NCBI GenBank assembly: GCA_933822405.4
Contig: CAKOGP040000058.1
Coordinates: forward strand, 8,069-72,068
Reading direction: 5' to 3'
From: Cylindrotheca closterium
Lineage: Eukaryota; Bacillariophyta; Bacillariophyceae; Bacillariales; Bacillariaceae
Length of the DNA stretch: 64,000 nt
How positions within the stretch are numbered: the stretch's first letter is position 1; every line of letters begins with the position of its first letter. The position numbers and the translations under genes were made by a program. Positions 51,418-60,115 of this stretch are shown here, one piece after another. The notes under the pieces are model-generated. The model saw only the letters and a program-made list of their open reading frames with translations. It searched no databases and was not told the DNA's origin.

Positions 51418-53256
51418 GAAACCTTCGTCCTCCAAAGCAAAATATCCATCGTCCGTCCTGCTTTCGTTGTCCGACCCGTCGTCTGAGTCGCTTGTGGTAG
51501 TGATCTCGGCCGTGAGTGCTGAGATTCGCGTCTCAAGGGCTTTCACTTTCAATCTCTTCTGTTCTTTGGTGCTAGGCTTCTTTATGGGAGTTCCAACTCC
51601 GCTGCACGTCTTGGAGTTGTGCTTTCTACCGTCGCGTGATACCGCAAGTACCATCTTCTTGTGATGCTTACACCAATTCCATTCCCTCATGGACCCGCTT
51701 TTGTTGGCTTTCTTGATGATCTTGTCCTCATCGCCGGCTTTTGGAGGGGTAACAAGCCAGGTGTCAAAGTCCCCATTATCTTTGTCCTTGCGGCCATCGG
51801 CCTTGGGCTTCTTGCTTTGTTTGGGGTCAGTTGGAGGCTGCTTCCGCTTGCTCCCAAATTTTTGGATTTTTGCGGTGTAGTCCTTAATAATCTCCCTCTT
51901 GTCCTTCGCCTGGCTAGCCGAAAGGGACATGATCTGTTGTTTCTGTGAGGGAAGGTGCCAGAGACCCTCTGAGACAAGATTGTTGTACTTGGTCTCTCCT
52001 TCCTTCATGAGGTCTTCGTGCGGTATTTCGGGCATGTTGTTTTTGATTGACATAAAGGCCCTGAATTCGTCTTGATCAACTTGATTGTATCCTTGCGCGA
52101 GGGCGTTGTAGGTCATGACTTCGTTTAAGCTAGAGGAGCCTCCCATAGCTCGGATCTTGGCCTTAAGTTCGTTGAAACGTTGATTAAAAAGGATGATGCT
52201 GTTGCCATGCTCGATCGGGGACAAAGTTTGTAGGTCGTTAATTAGGAATTGTATCGTCCTCCGATTGGATGGAGAGGTTAGATTGCAGATGATCTTGAAA
52301 ATCGTGGGTCCGTCGCAACGGCCCCTAATCTGAACATAATCGTCTTCACGTTGTTCAAGACGCTGCTTGAATTCGTTTGATACAGAATCCAGGAGACACA
52401 TCCCTAGGGCGTAACTCGCCTGGCGGAAATAGGTGTTCGTCCTCCATCGGCTTGTTGCAGCGGCTTGCGTTGCGACAAGGGAAATCTCGCCGTATTTTGA
52501 CAGCAAATTTTTGGTCATTGCATTTTCGGTAACGTCAAAAACAGGAAGGCAGTGCATGAGGGTACAGCGGCCTTGTATATCCTTGATCAATCGGGACAGG
52601 TCTGTGCCATCGAACTTGTTTGAAAGTGGTTGCTTTGCCTGGTTGTAGAGGCCTAGCTCGAGTTTGTTCTTGAGGTCCAGTGGTATTATGCCACGGGGAT
52701 AGGCATCAAGGCCGTCTTCGTTCGGTGGAGGCAAAGGGTTTTGCACTGGTCCTGGTTGTTGCACCACTGGTGGTGCCATCGCTGCCGGCTGTTGCTGCGC
52801 CGCATGAGGTTGTTGCTGCGGTGGCATTGCGTTCCCTTGAGGTGGTGGCGGTAGTGGGTTTGCATTTAACTGCGGTAGTGCTGCCATGAGCGCTTGCATC
52901 ATTTGTTGCTGACCTTGGATTAATTGCATGATCAGATGGTTGTTGGCGCCGGCGCCAGGGTTATTTTGCTGTTGTTGTGGCTGCTGTGGAGCTGGAACTT
53001 GTTGTGGCGGTTGCTGTGGAGCTGCGGCGTTGTTATTGCCTTCACCAGCTACAACGTTGTTGTTTCCTGCGCCAGCGTCGTCTCCTCCTTGCTGCGCCAG
53101 ATCCATGTTGATGTCTGGGGCTGCTTCGGCTTGAGCGTCTTCTTGGTTGTCTGCTATTTCGCCTTGTCGTCGGAGTTCTGCTATTCCCTCAGCAAATCTC
53201 AAAGGTCGCCTTCTATTGGTGCGCAGGGGATTACGACGAGGAGGGTCCACTACCAT
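51412..53256 (-). CDS. gag: Copia Gag
   Basis: 614 residues, ATG at 53256, 40 bp inside the 5' LTR. A Gln/Pro/Ala/Asn-rich region (about residues 60-190) precedes the capsid-like helical core. The C-terminal part is basic (GSKRKQPPTDPKQSKKPKADGRKDKD). It carries WNWCKHHKKM...GRKHNSKTC, which looks like a degenerate zinc knuckle of the form seen in diatom copia Gag proteins. It ends in an acidic DEGFD and UGA. The stop is in the pol frame, followed by CGG. Confidence 0.92.
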   Translation of the reverse strand: MVVDPPRRNPLRTNRRRPLRFAEGIAELRRQGEIADNQEDAQAEAAPDINMDLAQQGGDDAGAGNNNVVAGEGNNNAAAPQQPPQQVPAPQQPQQQQNNPGAGANNHLIMQLIQGQQQMMQALMAALPQLNANPLPPPPQGNAMPPQQQPHAAQQQPAAMAPPVVQQPGPVQNPLPPPNEDGLDAYPRGIIPLDLKNKLELGLYNQAKQPLSNKFDGTDLSRLIKDIQGRCTLMHCLPVFDVTENAMTKNLLSKYGEISLVATQAAATSRWRTNTYFRQASYALGMCLLDSVSNEFKQRLEQREDDYVQIRGRCDGPTIFKIICNLTSPSNRRTIQFLINDLQTLSPIEHGNSIILFNQRFNELKAKIRAMGGSSSLNEVMTYNALAQGYNQVDQDEFRAFMSIKNNMPEIPHEDLMKEGETKYNNLVSEGLWHLPSQKQQIMSLSASQAKDKREIIKDYTAKIQKFGSKRKQPPTDPKQSKKPKADGRKDKDNGDFDTWLVTPPKAGDEDKIIKKANKSGSMREWNWCKHHKKMVLAVSRDGRKHNSKTCSGVGTPIKKPSTKEQKRLKVKALETRISALTAEITTTSDSDDGSDNESRTDDGYFALEDEGFD

Positions 53257-53296
53257 GTAGTTTCAATTCGATTCTATTAGACGCAGAGGGAGCGAG

Positions 53297-53480
53297 TGTG
53301 AATCTAATGGATTTCAGGTAGGATCAATATGATTATGTAGTTAAGTTATATAGAGAGATATAGTTGATGAGTTGTGATGTCAAGAGATCCCTTCTCTTGA
53401 CGTCCTTTCTTGAGGTCATTATTCATTCTCCCATCTTCCGTTAGGTCGGCGTACAGACTCTGAGTCCGAATATTCCAACA
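53297..53480 (-). repeat. 5' LTR of the copia element
   Basis: Same 184 bp as at 46790-46973. Followed on the plus strand by the target copy GAGAA at 53481-53485. Confidence 0.93.
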
Positions 53481-53796
53481 GAGAAAATTCATTTTCGATC
53501 CCAAATTTCACCATGACCGTGCCAAAGCCAATAAGCCAGAACCCTAATAACGGAAGAGAAACGAGCATGGAAGAATGACTACCGGTACACAATGAAGGTC
53601 GACCTGCGGGATATACGACAGAAACGACCATAGCCTGCCGACGAATCTCATCGTCAACACGGAAAATGTGAACGAAACACAACACGCGGCGGCACAACTC
53701 CAACTATATACACAAGACATCAGCCAAAGATTCTCACAATTATTCAAAATCAGTGAATCAATCAGCTCGAGCAGCATCAAATCAATCAGTGCAGCC
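53481..53796 (+). promoter_or_regulatory. Upstream region of VWD gene 2, next to the retroelement
   Basis: 316 bp between the retroelement and the ATG. The stretch 53530-53575 resembles the upstream region of VWD gene 1. It contains TACCGGTA at 53580-53587. Confidence 0.55.
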
Positions 53797-55123
53797 ATGA
53801 AGTTTTCTTCCGATCGTGTTTTGGCATTTTTCATGGCAATGATGGCCACATCATCGTCATTATGTTTTGGCCAAACCGCTCCGCCGGGCACCGAACAGCT
53901 TGGTCCCGATAATACTGGCTATTGCACAAACCAAGAAAATGGAAGACATGATTATGCCTTTACTCTCCAGGGAGAAACCATCACCATTGCGGAGTGCGAC
54001 CGATTGTGTCGTAGCAACAATGATCTGGACGGTCTGCGAGGATTCAGCACGTATGAGGGAGATCAAATGTGCTATTGCTGGTACGACGATGGTACTGCTC
54101 CTGGAATGGGGCTACCACCGGACGAGTGTCCACCCGGTTCCCCGTTTCATCAATGCAGAAGATGGCCTGATGGATTTGGACCAATTGACGCTCTGATGGG
54201 CACCTTTGGATTCAATTGCTTTCGATACCTCGAGTTTCCTGTTGCTCAAGCCAATGGGGATCCTCACTGTAAGTAAACTAACGCCAGAGAAAGACACTAC
54301 GTAGTCTCTTATTCGTCTGTAACTATTCGGTCTCACTCTTCTTCTTCTTCTCGTTTCAATCACTATGACAGTCCGAACCTGGAAGAACGAACATTTCGAG
54401 TTCCATGGACAGTGCGACATTGTCATGACCAAGGTCAAGAACTTTGCCAGCAAGGACATGGATCTCGACATTCACCTTCGTACTAGCATGGTCCAATACT
54501 GGAGCTACATCAAGGCCGCTTCCATCCGTATTGGAAATGACATCCTCGAAGTTCAAGGCTCGTCGGCTGCCAAGGAAGATGGCGAGGACAAGCGTCATCA
54601 CTGGATCAATTTTGAGTACCGTGGGGATATCACTGACCTTGGTGGATTTCCGGTCACTATTAATCCTCGCAATGACAAGTATATTATCGATCTTGATAGT
54701 GCCTACCCTGGGCAAAAGATTGAAATCAAGAACTTTAACGAATTTGTTGGAGTCAAGATTATCGGAGCTACTGAAGAATCGTTTGGCAATGCTGTCGGTA
54801 TCACTGGCGATTTCAAGACTGGCAATACGTATGCGCGTGATGGTATCACATTGCTGAACGACTTCAATGAATTGGGTATGGAATGGCAAGTCTTGCCGAG
54901 CGATGGCAAGCTGTTTCACGAAATGGCTCGTCCTCAATTTCCAGAACTTTGCTACCTTCCAGAAGATCCCCGTGGGGAACGTGCTCGTCGCTTGGATGAG
55001 TCTAATATTACCGAAGAACAAGCGGAAGCTGCTTGTGCTGGTCTCGACGATGAATTTGATCGCAAGGGATGTGTATACGACATCCTTGCCACTCAAGACT
55101 TGAACATGGTTGGAGCGTACTAA
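53797..55123 (+). CDS. Secreted VWD-domain protein 2, two exons
   Basis: Exons 53797-54268 and 54372-55123 (103-nt intron, phase 1) encode 407 residues. The signal peptide is FFMAMMATSSSLCFGQ. The first-exon domain shares the pattern of gene 1 (ECDRLCRSNNDLDGLRGFS, CYCWYDDG, NCFRYLEFPV) but is otherwise divergent and has an insert. The splice forms GDPHFRTWKNEHF. The VWD exon is almost identical to that of gene 1 at both DNA and protein level, down to RRLDESNIT and the GAY end, while exon 1 and the intron are not. This uneven identity suggests gene conversion. The nearby copia insertion could alter its expression. Confidence 0.88.
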
Positions 55124-56571
55124 AGTGGAGTATATTATGCTGTATATAGGCAGGCATTTGCTGTAAGCGTCGAAAGGTACCTGTGGATCTGGCACCGTTC
55201 GACTATGATTGATCGTTCAGTGATACAGTGATACTGTAGATAATAATGATTGAGATGCAGTTTGTGTTCATATTTGCTTGATTGTTGAGTACGCAAGAAT
55301 CAAAAGCTACCTTTTACTATCTACCATCGTGTATGATTGTTCCCTTCGTTCGATCTCGCTTCACTGTAGTCTTTCACCAACACAGTCCATTTTCACTTTT
55401 TACTTTGAGGAAAGAAAACCCTCAATGCATCAATGAGGTGAGAAAGGTTTTGATGTTTGATCAGTGCTTTATTTAATAAAAGCAAAACATATGATTTCCT
55501 ATCTTCTCTTGTTTGATTAAATTATTATCATCATGTTCCAGATTTGATCAGATGAGACCGCTGAACCTGATCCATCACCGAAAAATGTTGGCTTTAAGTC
55601 ACCCAAAAGCACGTCTGATGGAAGATTTTCCATGAATTCTCGTTGATGTTCGTATGTGATGTGTATACCTGTGAACCATGCAACGTTGATCTTTTTATGG
55701 AGGTTCTGCGAGCGTTATCAAATCGAAAGTCATGTCCCCGCCCATGTTCAGAAAGATCCAATAGGTCTATCAGGACAGCTGAATGTATGCCAATGTACGT
55801 GGCTTTGGAATATAATGGGCGTCTCGTCTCTGCAGAACGCCATCATCATTGTCCTACCGGTACAACATTTTATTTCCCTTACATTTGTAGGCACAAGTCG
55901 ACAGCTAGATCGTAGCTATAAAGCTTTGAAGGCGAACAAAAGAACTCTAAACTCCTGAAAAAATGTTACTGCATGCATACTCATCCCTCCTATTGACAAG
56001 CAGTCATATGATGAAGAAGATGTTTTGATTAGTATCTATTTGCATGCTGTAGTGGAGGACATTTAGCTCAGAACACAACTTTTGTGGCTTAGACATTGGT
56101 CCTGAGAAATAGATCTATGCATGCGGAGAAACGATACCATGCAGTATCATTAGCTTCACGTTGACTCTCTCGAACACTTACAGGTTCGCCTGTGCAATAT
56201 CATTGGGTTCACGTTGATTGACTCTCTCGAACATAATATATTTCGCGAAGAATATGTGAACTCGAACCCATGCGATCAAGAAAGTCGCCAGATCGATCTC
56301 AGGACATAAAAATATGCCGTGAAACCATTGTTGGCTCTTTCGAAGACATATACTTTTTAATAAAAAAATTAGCGATCCGCCAATAGTCATTTTCATCTGG
56401 AGTCAGGTTCACGTTGACTCACTCTTCGGAATAATTGAATTTCACCATATTCACGGCGAAAATATAATCTCAGATTGACTGGAAAAATTGCTCCATCCGC
56501 AAATCCCAAATTGTTTCGCACAAAGGAAACCGCTCACAAATCAATAAGCTTCTGCAGCAAGATAGACGAAA
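55124..56571. other. Intergenic region
   Basis: No gene supported. The first 90 bp are shared with the 3' flank of VWD gene 1. TACCGGTA at 55855-55862. The segment 56150-56430 holds a dispersed repeat. Confidence 0.5.
56154..56430 (+). repeat. Three dispersed copies of a TTCACGTTGACTC word
   Basis: Copies at about 56154, 56208 and 56408. The first two extend through CTCTCTCGAACA and are preceded by a similar ATCATT stretch; the third diverges after GACTC. Confidence 0.7.
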
Positions 56572-58128
56572 ATGAAACTGACCTTGAGCTTGACTGCCAT
56601 TGCGGCCTTTGGCCCAACTCTAGTCCGTGCTGCTGACATTGGCATGTGCTCGGCTCAAGCAATGTGCATAGACTTTACCGTCAAGAAAACGAGCGAGTGC
56701 TTCGGGGAAGACTGTGGTATTCAGGTCTGCATGATCTTGGATACTGAAAAGGAAGGCTGTCCCAAGGAAGAAAACATCAGTCACTTGTGTTCCGCCAGTT
56801 CGGGTGGATGCGCCGCATACGATAGCGATGGAGTGACACCTCTCACCGGAAAGGGTACTTCTTCTGACTGTACCAGTACCACCTTTGATGGCAAGTGCGA
56901 GCCTGAGGAATATGGTGGTCAGAGAAGGATTAAAATGTGCCAAGAGGGGAAGCCAGGAGAAAAGCTCTACTGGGCACTCAAGGATGCAGATGTCGCTGAT
57001 ACAGGATCTTATGATTACACTGGTGTCTTCCCCTTTGATAATGATGATACTACTTGCTCACCAACGGTTAAATGTTTGGGAGATGGGCACTCCTTGGAAT
57101 GTGCAACTCCAAATAGTGATATGTCTTCATCTACCCGTGTCTGGGAATATACAATCCCTGCCGATGACGGCACTGCTTGCGATATGTGTACGGGTCCGAC
57201 ACCTGATCCACCTTTGTCAACACTACCACCAACTCCCTCCCCACCACCAGGCTCTAACATTCAACCTACACCTGGAGGCAACGGAGATCCTCACTGTAAG
57301 TCGGGCAGTCTCCTTGATCACAACTTCTTCGAATCTTCCTGTTTGATCTAACTCTTTTCCTTGGCTTCTCAACTCATAGTCCGCACATGGAAGGACGAAC
57401 ATTTCGAGTTCCATGGACAGTGCGACATTGTCATGACCAACGTCAAGGACTTTGCCAATCAGTCCATTGATCTCGATATTCACCTTCGTACTAGCATGGT
57501 CCGACACTGGAGCTACATCAAGGCCGCTTCCATCCGTATTGGAAACGACATCCTTGAAATCCAAGGCTCGGCTGCCAAGGAAGATGGCGAGGAGAAGCGT
57601 CATCACTGGATCAACTTTGAGTACCGTGGGGATATCACGGACGTCGGTGGCTTTCCAGTCACCATTAGCCCACGCAACAACAAGTACATGATTGATCTCG
57701 ATAGTGTCTACCCAGGCCAAAAGATTGAAATCATGACCTACAAGGAATTTGTTGGGGTCAAGATGATCGGAGCTACTGAAGAATCCTTTGGCAGTGCTAC
57801 CGGTATCATTGGCGATTTCAAGACTGGTAAGACCTATGCCCGCGATGGAGTCACGGAGCTGAGCGATTTCAACGAATTGGGTATGGAATGGCAAGTCTTG
57901 CCAAGTGATGGCAAGTTGTTTCATGAACTTGCTCGTCCTCAATTTCCAGAACGATGCTACCTTCCAGAAGATCCCCGTGGGGAACGTGCTCGTCGCTTGG
58001 ATGAATCAAGCATAAGCGAAGAACAAGCGGAAGCTGCTTGTGCTGGACTTGAAGACAAGCTGAGTCGCAAGGATTGTCTGTATGACATTCTTGCCACTCA
58101 AGATTTGGACATGGTTGGCGCTTACTAA
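56572..58128 (+). CDS. Secreted VWD-domain protein 3 with unrelated N-terminal exon, two exons
   Basis: Exons 56572-57295 and 57380-58128 (84-nt intron, phase 1) give 490 residues. Exon 1 encodes a signal peptide (LSLTAIAAFGPTLVRA) and a domain of about 200 residues with many Cys (CSAQAMCIDF, CFGEDCGIQVCM, CPKEENISHLCSA, CLGDGHSLECA). I do not recognise this domain, and it is unlike that of VWD proteins 1 and 2. A Pro/Thr linker follows (TPDPPLSTLPPTPSPPP). The splice again creates GDPHFRTW. The VWD exon is highly similar to the other two, with somewhat more changes and one residue fewer (QGSAAKED). It also has RARRLDESS and the shared C-terminal tail. Confidence 0.87.
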
Positions 58129-58376
58129 AGCGTGTCGAAAGTAAATGCCATGATTTGTAGTTTAGCGATAAATATTTTGATGATTGAGATGATGCTATTT
58201 GATATTGCTTTCATTTGCTGTCCTATCAGTATGTATGCAGTGATAAAAGTTTGCCTTCTGCTTTCTGATGATTGTGGGTGACTGTGTTGCTTTCGCTTTA
58301 ACTCGCTCTACTTCTACTCAAGTTTTTCAAAATCAGAACTAAACACAATAGTGAAAAAAGAATAGCAATATAATAT
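58129..58376. other. 3' flank of VWD gene 3
   Basis: No gene seen. Does not keep the 3' flank shared by VWD genes 1 and 2. Confidence 0.5.
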
Positions 58377-58544
58377 AGCAATAGCAAGAGTGATAGCAAT
58401 AGCAAGAGTGATAGCAATAGCAAGAGTGATAGCAATAGCAAGAGTGATAGCAAGAGCAATAGCAAGAGTGATAGCAAGAGCAATAGCAAGAGTGATAGCA
58501 ATAGCAATAGCAAGAGTGATAGCAAGAGCAAGAGCAAGAGTGAT
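58377..58544 (+). repeat. Hierarchical minisatellite built from 6-bp words
   Basis: Exactly 168 bp: four 18-bp units followed by four 24-bp units. All are composed of AGCAAT, AGCAAG and AGTGAT, each unit closing with AGTGAT. The open frames here on both strands are low-complexity artefacts. Confidence 0.92.
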
Positions 58545-58715
58545 AGCCGTACGTCAACCGATCATCGCGTCTGTCTGCAATCCAAATATCTTTTCCCAGT
58601 GATGATGCGATCTCACCGGTCGTGATTCCGTATCGATTGTGATAGCCATCACCACTATACGGCATATATTGCTTGCAAGAACAATAGTTCAAATCAAGCA
58701 CCACAACCAGATACA

Positions 58716-59655
58716 ATGATGAATCGTACAGTCGCAATTCAATCCTTTCTTCTTATGATGGGCTTTTCGGTCGCTTTGGCAGACGGGTTCTCCTTTTCTC
58801 AAACAAGTACCGCAAGTACAACTACAGCTACGATTGGCATCATGCGACGAGGATCGTCTATTTCGTCGGCATCATCTGGTCCCATTTCACTCAGCCAAAG
58901 GCAATCAAATTCTCTGCCTTTTCTATCAACAAGAGGAGGAGGCTCCCTGAATAATACTCCCCGAGGTGGAGTCCGTTATGCCGAACCATCGGATGACGAT
59001 CTCCCTGCCGCGGAAGGAGTGGTTGCCAAGACTCTGTCGGCGTTTGGAAGCATGTGGGGAAGCATGGGTGTCGTCTACATACTGGTCAAGGCTATCAAAC
59101 GAGTACTACCGATCGCTATAGAACCTTTGAAGTCAGGAAGTTCCCTTGCTTTGTCTAAGATTCAATGGGGGTAAGTTCTATATTTATAATTGTGACGATG
59201 ATGCGTATGCGTCCTATCCTGCCCCCCTCACCTTATTCATCTTACAAAATGTTTCATTCCATTCCAGTTTGTATGCCGCAACCTGTCTCTTCTTTGCATA
59301 TGCTGAAGGATACAAGGGATTCCAATTGAAGTTTTCACCATTGGTTGTCAAGCGAAGCGCGACCTTGGTTCCAGGAACCAAGCAAGGCAACAATCCTTTG
59401 AATTACTTGTTGGCACCTCTTTACAGCATGGGATTGATCAATGCCACCAAGAAGCGATTGATTGTTTCCTGGTCGGTCAGTATGGGTGTGGCCATGATTG
59501 TCGCATTGGTCAAGCGACTTCCACCCATCAGTCGATGCATTATGGATGCAGGTGTCGTGGTTGGATTGACCTGGGGAAGTCTCAGTATCCAGCTCTTTTA
59601 TCTAAGGACTCTCTTTACGGGAAAGACTCCCGATGTCGACGCCTGTTTGCCATGA
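58716..59655 (+). CDS. Secretory-pathway membrane protein of unknown function, two exons
   Basis: Exons 58716-59170 and 59268-59655 (97-nt intron GTAAGT...CAG) give 280 residues. The N-terminus is a signal peptide (IQSFLLMMGFSVALADG), followed by FSFSQ. The Phe after the predicted cleavage could fit an organelle presequence, but the classic A/F is missing. A Ser/Thr-rich stretch and GGVRYAEPSDDDLPA follow. Four hydrophobic segments are visible (MWGSMGVVYILVKAI, YAATCLFFAYAEG, SWSVSMGVAMIVALV, MDAGVVVGLTWGSLSIQLFYL). The splice joins IQWG to LYAATC within a continuous helix. I do not recognise the family; it could be a plastid or endomembrane protein. Confidence 0.75.
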
Positions 59656-60115
59656 GCTGCTTGCTTGCCTGCCTGCTTGATTTTCATCCTATGAAGAATC
59701 TGACATGAAAAGGAAAAAAAATGATGTGTCGGTCTCTTCTGGAAAACATTTCATTGTCATTGATAGGACTAATAGGCAAGCGTTCAAAGATTAGAATAAC
59801 GTGGTACTATTTATGTGTGTACAGAGTATCAGTTTTCAAATGTGTCAGTGCCAAAGAATGTTGCTGTATATAGCCTGGATGTTTTTGTCAACCACATATA
59901 GTCTTTGTGGCCGACACCGAGTTGCGAACCCGAACCCAAATTGAAAATTGAGTTTTCATGCAAGACGGACAGCTACAGTATAGCTACTGTAGATCTCTGA
60001 ACGAACCGATGCGATAAGTACTGCATAGCACATTGTATCCAGAATTTTTATAGAAAGATGATCAATTATATGATATGTAGTCCTATTCTATTTTGATATT
60101 ATATTATACAGTCTA
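59656..60115. other. Spacer between convergent genes
   Basis: No gene seen. Contains the inverted words CTACAGTATAGCTACTGTAG at 59973-59992 and AT-rich DNA near 60060-60110. Confidence 0.5.

Larger units (their letters stand above)
46788..53480 (-). mobile_element. Full-length Ty1/copia retrotransposon, apparently intact
   Basis: A 6,693-bp element on the minus strand. The LTRs are 46788-46973 and 53297-53480, identical across 184 bp; the outer end of the left one carries two more bases (TG). Target duplications GAGAA lie at 46783-46787 and 53481-53485. A purine tract AAGAGGGAG directly precedes the 3' LTR. Gag and Pol are both open over their full length. Identical LTRs and intact frames point to a recent insertion, possibly still active. 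The order protease, integrase, RT, RNase H is that of copia. The sequence after the 5' LTR does not start with TGG, so tRNA priming may use an internal tRNA part; this was not resolved. Confidence 0.95.

Noticed and set aside
58298..58737. Leu-rich and Cys/Tyr-rich ORFs
   Set aside because: Frames of the 6-bp-based minisatellite.
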